Shown in pieces: positions 52,401-61,617 of a stretch of 64,000 nt of DNA. This DNA is from Notospermus geniculatus (taxonomy: Eukaryota > Nemertea > Pilidiophora > Heteronemertea > Lineidae). The translations under genes and the position numbers were made by a program. Each line of letters begins with the position of its first letter. Positions within the stretch are counted from its first letter, which is position 1. The stretch spans positions 130,639 through 194,638 of the forward strand of contig NMRB01000835.1 in the NCBI GenBank assembly GCA_002633025.1, read 5' to 3'. The notes under the pieces are model-generated. The model was not told the DNA's origin. It searched no databases and saw only the letters and a program-made list of their open reading frames with translations.

Positions 52401-54872
52401 GAAATTCATGTGGTATACCGGTACCTTTTTGGCATCATAAGTCTGTAGCACCTTGAGCAATTTCTTCAGGTCTATGTGAGTACCGTCTTCACAGAGAAAC
52501 ACCCAGGATGGGAGTGGCTTCTGCTGGGCTAAGCTGAATTAAGCAAAAAGTAGACTAGAGGAATAAATTAATAATCATACACAAGGGGGTTCAATCACAT
52601 TACATGTAGGCTACCACCACAAACTGTGTCAAGACATGTTGTATGTGAGCTTCACATTCAGCATGTCTAACTCCGGGGACAGCTAACAATGAAGCCTGGA
52701 ACTGCATTCTTTTGCCAGAGTTATGAGGCTCAACATAATGAAGTGCCCTTCAATTCCAAATTTCGAGTTGCCCTAAAATGGTATTTCCAGGCATAATGTA
52801 GATGAAATTGTTTATTGTCTTTGTTTCATAATGTCCACTTTCATTCGGCCTTACCTTGGTATTATTGGAAGAACTGTCCAAGCACCAACTGTTGACCAAT
52901 TTTCATGCAGAAGGATCACATTTAGGTTGCCCTGGTAGGAGATCAAATTAGACAGGTTCTGAGATTGGTAGGAGATCCACGGAGGGACAAGATTCCTTTG
53001 GGTTTTTCAATCATGTTTTCTACACAGAAGCTACTTGACATTGTGTCATCTGAATTCCTATTTTGTTTTAAAGATATTAAAACTACCGTACCGGTATGGT
53101 AAAGTACCAGTGTCATACATCTCAAAAGACTTGCCTTTTGCAGTTTCTTGGCTTGATCAAGTAGACTGTCCTTGCGTTCCCTTGCCTTCTGTGCATGATA
53201 TGCATTTGGCTGACTGAGAATGACCACACTCACATCCTTTAAATCTGAAGGGGAAAGATGATGATGATCATGCACTAGGCCTATAGAAAGCAATAGCAAT
53301 AGGGCCTACAGTGTATAAAGTGTGGCACCAATACCATAAAAAAGAGGGCAACTGTAGGCCTAAGATATTTTAAGGTTCAAGGCATCAAAAGAAGTGCTGG
53401 GGAACTAAACCCCATCCACCTCCCCTCCTAACCTCCTGATCCTGCCCCCTCACCCCATGCCCCCCCCCAGCCTGTGATTGAGCCTGACATACATACATAT
53501 GATACCTAGGCCTAGGCCTACCTGCATATCTCATCACTTCAGAAGGGAAACCAAAACATGACATGTTGGGACGTTTCAGCTTAGGGCCTATATCAACAGA
53601 CTGACATTTTTTATTCACCCTGTAGGCCTAGGCTATACATTGTATAGGCCTATCCATCACCACAGTCTGAGTCAGTCAGCACTTGGAGGAATTTCAGTAT
53701 AATTCCTCCAAAGTCAGCGAATAGGAGGTACCTCGAGCCGCGAGACCTCATCAATAGGGAAATCTCACTCCCAGGGAACTCATTCTCCGGGAAGTAATCC
53801 AGGCGGTGGATGTATTGGTCCACTGTATTGTACAGGCTGTGTATTAGCGAGGTGAATGTGTGAGCTGTGGCTATATTTGGAACTGTAGTGTGTTATAATC
53901 TGGGCTCCATAATCTGTTCCCCATTATGGGGATACGGGTATTTCAATGAACCGGTATTGGATGTATTTCAATTTATTCATGGAGATGTTATTCATGAATT
54001 AATTAAAAATGTGCTTTTAGAGGAGTGCAAATAGCCTAAATAAAATAAAATGGGGATATTTACCCGACGGTCGGTCCCGCAGGTAATGAATTTCGTCTTG
54101 CAGAAACGACGGCCGTTTCCGCAAGTAAATATGCTGTCTTGCAGACCCGACCGTCGTTTCCCCAGTACAGAGCTTTTCTTGCGGCCCCGACGGTCGTATC
54201 TGCAAGCCTGATTTAATATCTTCGAGCCCCGACCCGTCGTGGCTGCAAGCCCAAATTATCAGCTACGAGACCCGACCGTCTTTTCCCCAGAACAGAGCAT
54301 TTCTTGCGGCCCCGACGGTCGTTTATGCGTGCAGAATGATATTTTTCTTCGTACAGTGACCGTGATGTAAAATTTTCTGCACCGTAACTTCAAGAGTGCG
54401 CACTGCAAAGGCCTAAAATGATATAATAATCGGATTGGTCAGTTTAATTTTTCTTGACGGGGTCCATTGTCCCCATATTCTCCTTTTACAGTTAAAGCTG
54501 AACTTAATAGATATAAACCCCAAGCGGCATAGGTAGAAATTACAAACAACCATCCGCCATGTTTTGAACAGCCACCGAACATGAATACACCCTCTCGGAC
54601 GGTCACAGTTGGTTTCACTCGCAGGCTATACATTGTATAGGCCTATCCATCACCACAGTCTGAGTCAGTCAGCAGCACTCACCAAGAAGTCCAGCAGCAG
54701 TGCCAGTTGTGACCAGAGATCCAAGATATAACCAGCCTACAAAATACAAGATGTCGGTTCAGTTAATACTCTAAATGAGTTAAACATAGATTTGGCAGAA
54801 TAAAAACAGAAGCCATTCACAAAACCTACAAAACAAGAGCGAGAAAATTAAATCCGGCAATCGACCCTCCAT
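49456..54872 (-). CDS. B3GLCT: Beta-1,3-glucosyltransferase (O-fucose elongating), complete
   Basis: Fourteen phased exons: 54872-54830, 54736-54683, 53244-53135, 52931-52855, 52533-52425, 52128-52001, 51885-51822, 51636-51517, 51297-51228, 51115-51002, 50761-50662, 50573-50451, 50307-50160 and 49593-49456, 465 residues (human about 498). Exons 1-2 give a hydrophobic signal or signal-anchor segment ([18 protein letters not shown]). The catalytic half has the metal-binding DDD in [20 protein letters not shown], a GGGG turn, and [20 protein letters not shown] with the conserved acidic pair. The protein ends in RDEL, a KDEL-type ER retrieval signal (human REEL). The enzyme adds glucose to O-linked fucose on thrombospondin type 1 repeats in the ER. 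Exon 3 ends in a GC donor (AAG|GCAAGT). The introns contain a hAT-like MITE. Confidence 0.93.
49927..50110. mobile_element. CAGGGGCGG-ended MITE in a B3GLCT intron, copy 2
   Basis: Counterpart of 45318-45494 in the second duplication copy, with a few substitutions and a 4-5 bp indel (ATATT) in the interior. Confidence 0.7.
53629..54679. repeat. About 1-kb segment between 50-bp direct repeats in B3GLCT intron 2
   Basis: The word GGCTATACATTGTATAGGCC, extended to about 50 bp through CATCACCACAGTCTGAGTCA, occurs at 53630-53681 and again at 54624-54675, next to exon 54683-54736. The sequence between has no exon that I recognise. This could be an insertion with a long target repeat or another local duplication. 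Confidence 0.6.
54060..54335. repeat. Degenerate repeat with about 40-bp period and palindromic CCCGACGGTCG core
   Basis: Seven diverged units start near 54062, 54106, 54145, 54185, 54225, 54271 and 54309. Each carries CCCGACNGTCG or a variant, followed by TTTCC-like and CTTGCAG/CTGCAAG words. Units partly alternate between CCGACGGTCG and CCGACCGTCG. No coding frame runs through it. Confidence 0.7.
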
Positions 54873-56023
54873 ATTGTTTTCGTCCTTCTGTCGCTGCGGG
54901 CGCCTCCGTCCACGGTTTCTGCGGAATCGGTCCACAAAGGTTTATCCATCCACCGACTGTCCACAGACAAAAAAAGTTGAGACAATCTCATCTGACGAAT
55001 TTGTCCTTGTGTTTTTCTGTGATTTTGCCTGAAATTTGGTCGTAATTGTCGTCGAGTTATAAGATCTAAACCCGTAAATCATACACAAGGGTATGTATTT
55101 CTTCTTCTCTGCGTGACAATTTCAGTTGATGTAGTGGTTATTCCAGTTTCGTCGCGAATATGTAGACTATGTGGTGAAGTCCTGTGCTGCTGTGCATGTT
55201 TGTGTGTGTGTGTGGGCAGTGTGAGTGTGGACCTTTCGCAGGCTTTCGATTTGTTGTGTGTGTGTCACTGTGTGTGTGTTGTGCACTGTATACTCTACTG
55301 TACTGTACTGCATTAACGCTTCAATATGCCGTTGCATTGGTTGGTTGTGCATGTGCAGGCCTAAATGTCTGTTACTGTATTATTGTATGATGTGTTGACA
55401 GTTCTAAAAGACATTCTTCCTTCGTTTAATCAATACAGTGGAATGGAATGGAAGTCATTTTTATTCTATCACTTTAAGTGACAGTTCCGTCCACCACAAA
55501 AAAATGAGGAACCCGCACACTAACATCATGACGTGGCGCTGCGAGTGGTTGTACTGAAGTCGCTTTTTTCTAATGTTATTTCCGTTTATTTCTGGTGTGT
55601 GAAAATAAACCATTTGTGTTGGTCGCCCGACAGTAAAACTTACATCCATCATCGTGTAGCAGTATGTTTCTTTTAATCGCATTCCTTTTTTTTCTTAAAA
55701 TGAAGAGATACAATGGTCATAAAAGCAACGTCTTTTGTGTCATTTTTCCTGTGGAAAAATGTACAGGATGCAACGTCAACACCTAAAATGACATCGTTTT
55801 GGTACAAATGCTCGCAGTGCCGACCTGTCAGGATAAACCACAGGGCGGGTTCCCCATTGGTTAGGCCTACAGTCCGCTTATTTATGATTGTGGTGATGAT
55901 GATGATCCCCCTCCCCGTGCCTTCCATTCAAATGATAGGCCAAGCCTACCTAGAGAGGCCTAATCTTTTTTGCTTATTTTCCAGGTTGACATTATAAACA
56001 GGGTGGCGATTGAGTTGCGGCCA
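54873..56023. other. Head-to-head promoter region of B3GLCT (-) and an unknown plus-strand gene
   Basis: No exon recognised. It includes a TG-rich simple-sequence stretch (55196-55290), with runs such as GTGTGTGTGTGTGGG, and several AT-rich parts. Confidence 0.35.
55196..55290. repeat. TG-rich simple sequence
   Basis: Interrupted TG dinucleotide runs. Open frames here are only low-complexity Cys/Val strings and are not counted as genes. Confidence 0.7.
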
Positions 56024-56266
56024 AGATGGATTCAGATCATGATGAATCAGATCCTCTGGCNGGCAGACCAATTCTGCCCAGGCCGTGGTTTAGCCAACTT
56101 CAGCACAGGAGTTTGTTAACAATCACATACATACACACTATGTATGTATATGTGCAAAGGTATATGTGATTGTTAACGAACTCCTGTGACTTCAGCAGTA
56201 GACTGATCCTGATAGCTGCCCAGAAGACCAGATACCAGTCTACCTCAGTAGTATCAGGTAAAGTCG
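56024..56266 (+). other. Candidate first coding exon of an unknown gene, interrupted by n and a foldback element
   Basis: CCAAGATGG at about 56024 is a strong start context for MDSDHDESDPL. The n at 56061 then breaks the frame. Further on, an open frame (ending YQSTSVVSG) reaches a CAG|GTAAAG donor at about 56258 if the foldback at 56104-56188 is removed. Because the n may hide more than one base, frame continuity cannot be judged. The protein was not recognised. Confidence 0.3.
56104..56188. mobile_element. 85-bp foldback element with 7-bp target repeat
   Basis: Arms CACAGGAGTTTGTTAACAAT and ATTGTTAACGAACTCCTGTG surround a TATGTATG-rich core. It is flanked on both sides by ACTTCAG (56097-56103 and 56189-56195), a clear target duplication. 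Confidence 0.75.
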
Positions 56267-56314
56267 GGTACTCGAACGAACTAAACTGGAACAAGTGTAA
56301 TACTACAAGTGCCA

Positions 56315-56567
56315 TAGACTGGTCCCCTGTCGTAGTTCTCGCTTCACTACTACGACAGGCATTTTGAACGCCAACTCGGCATGTGATTGGTCAGCCAAAC
56401 GTCATCAACGGTCGCGCCATGAGTCATATCTATTTTTAGAGACTCCCCGCAACGTTGAAAGGCTTTATTGCTCATTTGCATACGTGTGTCAGAAAACAGG
56501 CAAACATGGCGGACGCGGCCTGTCGTAGTAGTGGAGGAACGGAGCGATACGACAGGGGACCAGTCTA
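56315..56567. mobile_element. MULE-like MITE with 9-bp target duplication
   Basis: Inverted ends TAGACTGGTCCCCTGTCGTA and TACGACAGGGGACCAGTCTA, with inner repeats CACTACTACGACAGGC and GCCTGTCGTAGTAGTG. CAAGTGCCA occurs immediately outside both ends (56306-56314 and 56568-56576). Nine-bp duplications are typical of Mutator-like elements. 253 bp, non-coding. Confidence 0.82.
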
Positions 56568-56576
56568 CAAGTGCCA

Positions 56577-57948
56577 GGTCAACAGTGACAACTCAGGCAC
56601 TCAAACGAACTAAACTGTAATGGCTGGCACATCATGACATGCATGACATGTGGCATGGCTTGGAAAGTCCATGCTTTGGGCATGTTTCTTCGCCCGATTT
56701 TTATGAATTTTGTGCACATTTATGAAAATAGGCCTATGGAATGATGCAGGCCTTAATCCACATAGGAACCGCACTGTTGTATCACCCGCACTGGCGATTT
56801 TTGGGGCCTTTTCGCGGAAAAAAGTTGCGGGTCTTATGCCGAAAAATACGGTAGTCAAGATGTGAGAGCATGAACCCTGTTGATTGATGTTGGGATGATA
56901 GTGCAGTGATAGACACAAACATGTTTCATTGGAAGTCAAGAGTAATCCATATTTGGCCATTTTAGGTGTTCAAGTTCTATACCTTGAGAGTTCCTCTACA
57001 AAACGCAGTATTTTCAGTGTTCAGAACATCTAAAACTCAGACCCATTTGCGACAAGTTGTGAAAGGTTTTTCATGATGCTGTCTATTTAGGCGTTGTACA
57101 GAATGCAGAAACCTTCTTGTATTTGCAATATTTGTAATCACCGCACGTTGTCAGCTTGTAATTTTCCAATAATGCTCAGCATTCTGATTGCAGTAAGTCT
57201 GTCATGGTGTATGGGAGTGAGATATTGCTCTAGTGTGGACAGGACTGCACCTGAACGAATTTATATCTAGAAATATTGCTCGTCTGAGGGAATTGATTGG
57301 GTTGAAAACAAAAATATGTCAGTGTTTCCTGTTTGGAAGGGAAATGGCAATACTCGCATTCCAAGGCGAAGGAAGTGACCAAGTGTTGGGCAATCAGTCT
57401 GGTCTGCTTTCCTCTGATAATGATTCAATTACATCCTTGTTTTTTATCACTTGTCATGTGACACTGGCAAGGAAGTTTGCAACGTGCCTCCGTAAAATAC
57501 CGGTACCAGTTACGCTGGTAGTATAGTGAGGTGTCTTCTGATTTGCAGATTCAATCTTACTGCCAACCTTAATTTGCCTCCTCATAAGCCATGTCAATAT
57601 GCTTCAGAGTCCGATGTCAGGTTGTGATTACAGTTGTGTCTTTCAGTGCCTGGCTATGAGTAGCCATGTACAAAGTGATGCATCCAATACTGGCCCATTA
57701 CAAAATCAGTTTAATATCCCTTATGAACAGATCAATATGCGACTGATGACTTAGCTCTGAATCATGAATTTGCATGTAGTGGTGGCTGGTGTGTTTTCTT
57801 ATGGTTTATCCAACTGCCTTCATGTAACAAGTAGGCTAACACGGCAACGGCAATTGAAATTATTAGATGACATCAATTGCCTCATCCAGAGTCCTTTGAA
57901 GTCTTGACACCTTACTATGTAATTTTAAATTGCACTCTGTATTTTTAG
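56577..57948. other. Intergenic or intronic stretch, nothing recognised
   Basis: AT-rich with no exon that I can support. It may be intron of the unknown plus-strand gene. Confidence 0.3.
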
Positions 57949-58207
57949 GCCCGAGACCATTCCAGCTACTCTGGATTTTCCTCAGGGGCCCAGTCCCCTT
58001 CTCGGGACCGAACCCCATCAAGAGATCATTCCACATCAAGGCATCATTCACGTGGACATTCCTCCCGTGGTCATTCCTCATCTCGTGAGCATTCCACGTC
58101 CAGGGACCATTCGAGGACATCATCTTACGACCGTGAGCGGACTCGATCCAGGGAACATTCCTCATCACGTCATTCCTCTGCTGATCGATCTATGTCATGG
58201 AGAAGTG
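57949..58207 (+). CDS. Ser/Arg/His-rich exon of an unrecognised gene
   Basis: An 86-codon open frame between a TTTTTAG acceptor and an AGTG|GTGAGT donor. It encodes repeated SRDH, SSRGH, SREHS and TSRDH units, then DRERTRSREH and ADRSMSWRSG. Low-complexity RS-type segments like this occur in splicing factors and other nuclear RNA-binding proteins, but the His content is high and no RRM or other domain is visible nearby. It is probably an internal exon of the plus-strand gene that starts near 56 kb. Confidence 0.55.
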
Positions 58208-59613
58208 GTGAGTGCATTGAAACTTCTTTAACCCTTTTTGCTGCACCATATCTTGTTCACTATTTTCCTGATACCGTAATTTTCTTCTTGTCATCATCCA
58301 TGGATGGGTGCATACATGTACATGTACATGGCATAGCATTTGACTTCAACCGATAATATGCTAGGTGCAAGCAGGCCTGGGAACACTTGATCTTAGTATG
58401 GATAACTGATGATGACTGCATAAATTAAGTACAAGTGGAACTCTGGCCATCTCCCTTTAACAGAATGTACCGTATCATAAAAACCTATCCTTCAATGTCG
58501 CCATCCTATAAATATCAGCACAGTGTTTATTTGCGTAATGCATATTGGTCTGTGTGGGCCATTGTACCACCGATCTAAAGTATGGCTTCAAAATAGAACT
58601 TTTTATGCTTGATTTGGCTTATACATATTAAGTAGCTCAGCACTTGAATAGCCTTATATGGCCTATATGTAAACTATAAGTACTTCCCTGTGGGTTGTCG
58701 GCTGCAACACTGTGTGGGTCTCTGAAATTGTGCTGTCTGTGGTGTGGGACAGGTCATACTTGGTTAATGACGAATGGACTGACAAGTACCATGCATTTTG
58801 GTTCTGCGTAAGTATGCTGTTAAATTGTGCTTATTGAGTTCTTTCTGTTTACGGTTATTCCTTGTACGTTTGGTCGCCTTAATTCCTCGTTCTTGCACAC
58901 TGCAGTGTACATGTGTTGCATAATTTAATTAGCAACGTGAGTAAAAGCTTGTGAATTGATGTTATCTTCAAATGTTAGTCCATAACTCTCTTCTTGCTCC
59001 CAGCTGGAGACACTTGAATGATATAATCTTGGATCTGTATTGGACACAGGCACTGGTTGGGCCTGTATTGGTACTTGCGGCCAATTACACAGCCAGAACT
59101 ACGTGCAGTGTTATGTTTTTCAAAACTATTCATTGGAAAGATATTCCAAGCTGTTGGTCTTATACCACCACCATTGTCCCGTAAATTCACACATTGTGAG
59201 CTGCCATCTGCTGCTATCGCAGTGGATCATTATGTTGATTGTGTATCACAGAGGCATGTGAATGAAGTGAGATAAAAAAGAGGTGTAGAGATATGTCCTA
59301 CTAAAATATCTTGGAGTTGCAACTTCCTTGACTGTTGAGTAGAATAGGAAGTCATGGTATGGCACATTAGTTTGGGGTCAACAAATTTTGCAAACATTAA
59401 ACTCTAAATTCACCAAGAAGTTCTTGGGACAAGAGTGGGAGTATTCTTGCATCTGCTACTGATTCCCCTTTTCAGAACTGTCCTGTGCACCTGTGGCTCA
59501 TGACTATGTCCCTGCTTGTGGCTTCTCTTGTTCAAGTCCTGTTGACATTTCCAAACAACCACGAGACCCCTGTTGGGTCCCTTTCGGCATTATGGCGTCC
59601 AAAGTACATGAAG

Positions 59614-59780
59614 TAAAGGCGCTCTTCCACTTGACAGTTTTTTCGCAGAAGTTGGTTCATAATTTGTTTGTTTCCTTACGGCTTACGCTGGGACCAATGA
59701 CAAGAACAACTGCCCGCAGTTGAGTTGCCCATTGTGAGCCAACTTCTGCGAAAAAACTGTCAAGTGGAGCAGCGCCTTAA
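59614..59780. mobile_element. Foldback element, 167 bp
   Basis: Left arm TAAAGGCGCTCTTCCACTTG then ACAGTTTTTTCGCAGAAGTT; right arm AACTTCTGCGAAAAAACTGT then CAAGTGGAGCAGCGCC. The arms are about 42 bp. A related half element lies at about 59960-60017 (AAAACTGTCACGTGGAGCGG). Confidence 0.8.
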
Positions 59781-59937
59781 GTTTGTGCTGTCTGTAAGAA
59801 TCCAACAGCTATGTTTTTACTCTGGTGGAAGAGTCAACAATCTGTAGAAGTTTCCTCAGGTGAACAAGGGTTCTAAAACCAGGGCAAAGCGGCTGTCAAG
59901 ACACTCAACCATTGGCCCATGGCCAACATGATCCTAA

Positions 59938-60017
59938 TTATTGCTGTCTGACAGCAATAATTGACTGTCTGACAGCAAGCTTTTGATAGAAAACTGTCAC
60001 GTGGAGCGGCACCTTTA
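59938..60017. repeat. Decayed half copy of the 59614 element
   Basis: Contains TTGCTGTCTGACAGCAATAA, a short palindrome, then the right-arm-like GAAAACTGTCACGTGGAGCG. No matching left arm is present. Confidence 0.5.
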
Positions 60018-61552
60018 GGGTTATTTGACCATGGATTGTGTCCCTAGAAGACATACCGTACATGTACATTTTTGGGCCTTTTAGGGTCTTCGCGACAGCC
60101 TGCGTTGTGAGCTCTTGGATGGAGCATTCTGGCTCGGTAAAATGGCACTCATCCTCCATTTTGTACGTGTACGTACATACATGTAGACCTATTCAAAACA
60201 CTATGATCTCTCAATTGTTGAAATCCTGTTTTGTTTCCTGCATAGAAAAAAAAATCTCTTCAATGCCTCATTGTGAAATAACGAGCTTGGCTGATGTCGG
60301 CTGACCCCAATCATTTAGTTCTAAGTTACAGTGATATCTAGGCCTATATCATTGGATACATGTATATCTGGTGGACTGCCATCATCACAAATCTATTTTT
60401 GATGGAATCAAAAATAGACAAGCGGTTCAGGCAAAGTGATAGTGATGCCGCTGTTGTAGTGAAACTGAGTGAAACATTGCCTCCAAGAATCCAGCTATCC
60501 CTGTGTGCATTCCAAATAAAAGTCCTCCACCTCTAGCTGTCCGTGCAATTCCAGCCACCGTACAGAATACCATATCTGGTCTGCAGAATCCAACCATGCC
60601 ATGGAGTCCACGAGATAAGTGACAGAACAAGAAACTAGGAAGAAAAAACTGCAGCAGTGTTGATTTGCTGCAACCAAGTGGAAAAAAATAACTTGGTCTG
60701 CAGAGAGAGATTAAATGCATGAGTTATTGCACTTGTGGTCCACAGTGGTCCGATATAGACGGAGAGGCTGTGAAAAAGACACCAGATCAATTTATATTCA
60801 TGTGATGCATCCTTGAAGCTGCCACTGTTTCACCATGCAAGATTTATCTCTCCTAATGATGAATCATGATAAACTGGTGTGTTTATGAGCTGCAGAACTC
60901 AATCAAGCTGGCTGTTAACATCTCTATTCAATTAGCAGTGTTTTGGTCAATTTTTATCTGTTTCATTTGAGGAGTCTCATGCCCAAATGTTATCAGCTGG
61001 TGTTGATACTTGTAGATATGGCGAGCTAACCGATAGCTGTTCAACCCAGAGGTCCGTAACAGCCCTACCGTCTGATCATACTAATCGAAAAGCGTCTGCT
61101 CTTTCCCATATTTTATGAAGATTGCTGACTCACTCTGCTTGAAGAGTCGTTTGAGGTGAGACAGGGAGAGGCTGGTGATGATGGAATGGAACGGCATGTC
61201 TCGATATGGATGTTGGAATGAAATCAATGTAACCTGTTGATTCTGTTGGAAGGACATGGCCGGACTTGAGTTGGTACAGCCGTGTTTTAAAAACTGTGAA
61301 CAGTGTGAGGCAGGCAGGGTAAAATAGGTGTGGTGTGGCTAGAATAGGACTCTTTTTCTGTCAAATTCATAGGAAGCCTGTCCATACCTTAGGACGCTAA
61401 GTCTTTCTCAGAGTAGAAAGTAATTGGAGTGCAGAGTGATTTTTCGAAACAGACTTTCGGATACCCCTCTTGAGTCTTTGTGGCTGAGCACTCTCAATCT
61501 TTGGATGTTCTGGTACATGTATCTCTCTTTGCTGATCTTCTCTTGCATTTAG

Positions 61553-61617
61553 GTAACATCAGGTCAGAGATGGTACAGCATTTGGATGGAGGTGTTGGGC
61601 ATCTTGACACTACCTGA
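61553..61617 (+). other. Weak candidate terminal exon of the RS-rich gene
   Basis: Follows CTTGCATTTAG and would join the 57949-58207 exon in phase, adding NIRSEMVQHLDGG.. and a TGA stop. Phase agreement alone is weak evidence for so short a piece. Confidence 0.2.

Larger units (their letters stand above)
48464..53071. repeat. Tandem duplication copy 2 (3' half of B3GLCT)
   Basis: Pairs with 44043-48463. It is about 0.2 kb longer, mainly because of the 200-bp foldback element at 49244-49443 that copy 1 lacks. Confidence 0.9.
58208..61552. other. Probable intron, with foldback elements near 59.6-60.0 kb
   Basis: No further exon was recognised between the RS-rich exon and a weak candidate at 61553. 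Apart from the listed elements the sequence is unremarkable. Confidence 0.3.

Noticed and set aside
54060-54335. CRISPR-like array
   Set aside because: This is animal DNA, the repeats are heavily diverged and change orientation, and there are no uniform spacers or cas genes.
55113-55390. Cys/Val-rich open frames on both strands
   Set aside because: They are translations of TG/CA simple sequence and have no splice or start support.
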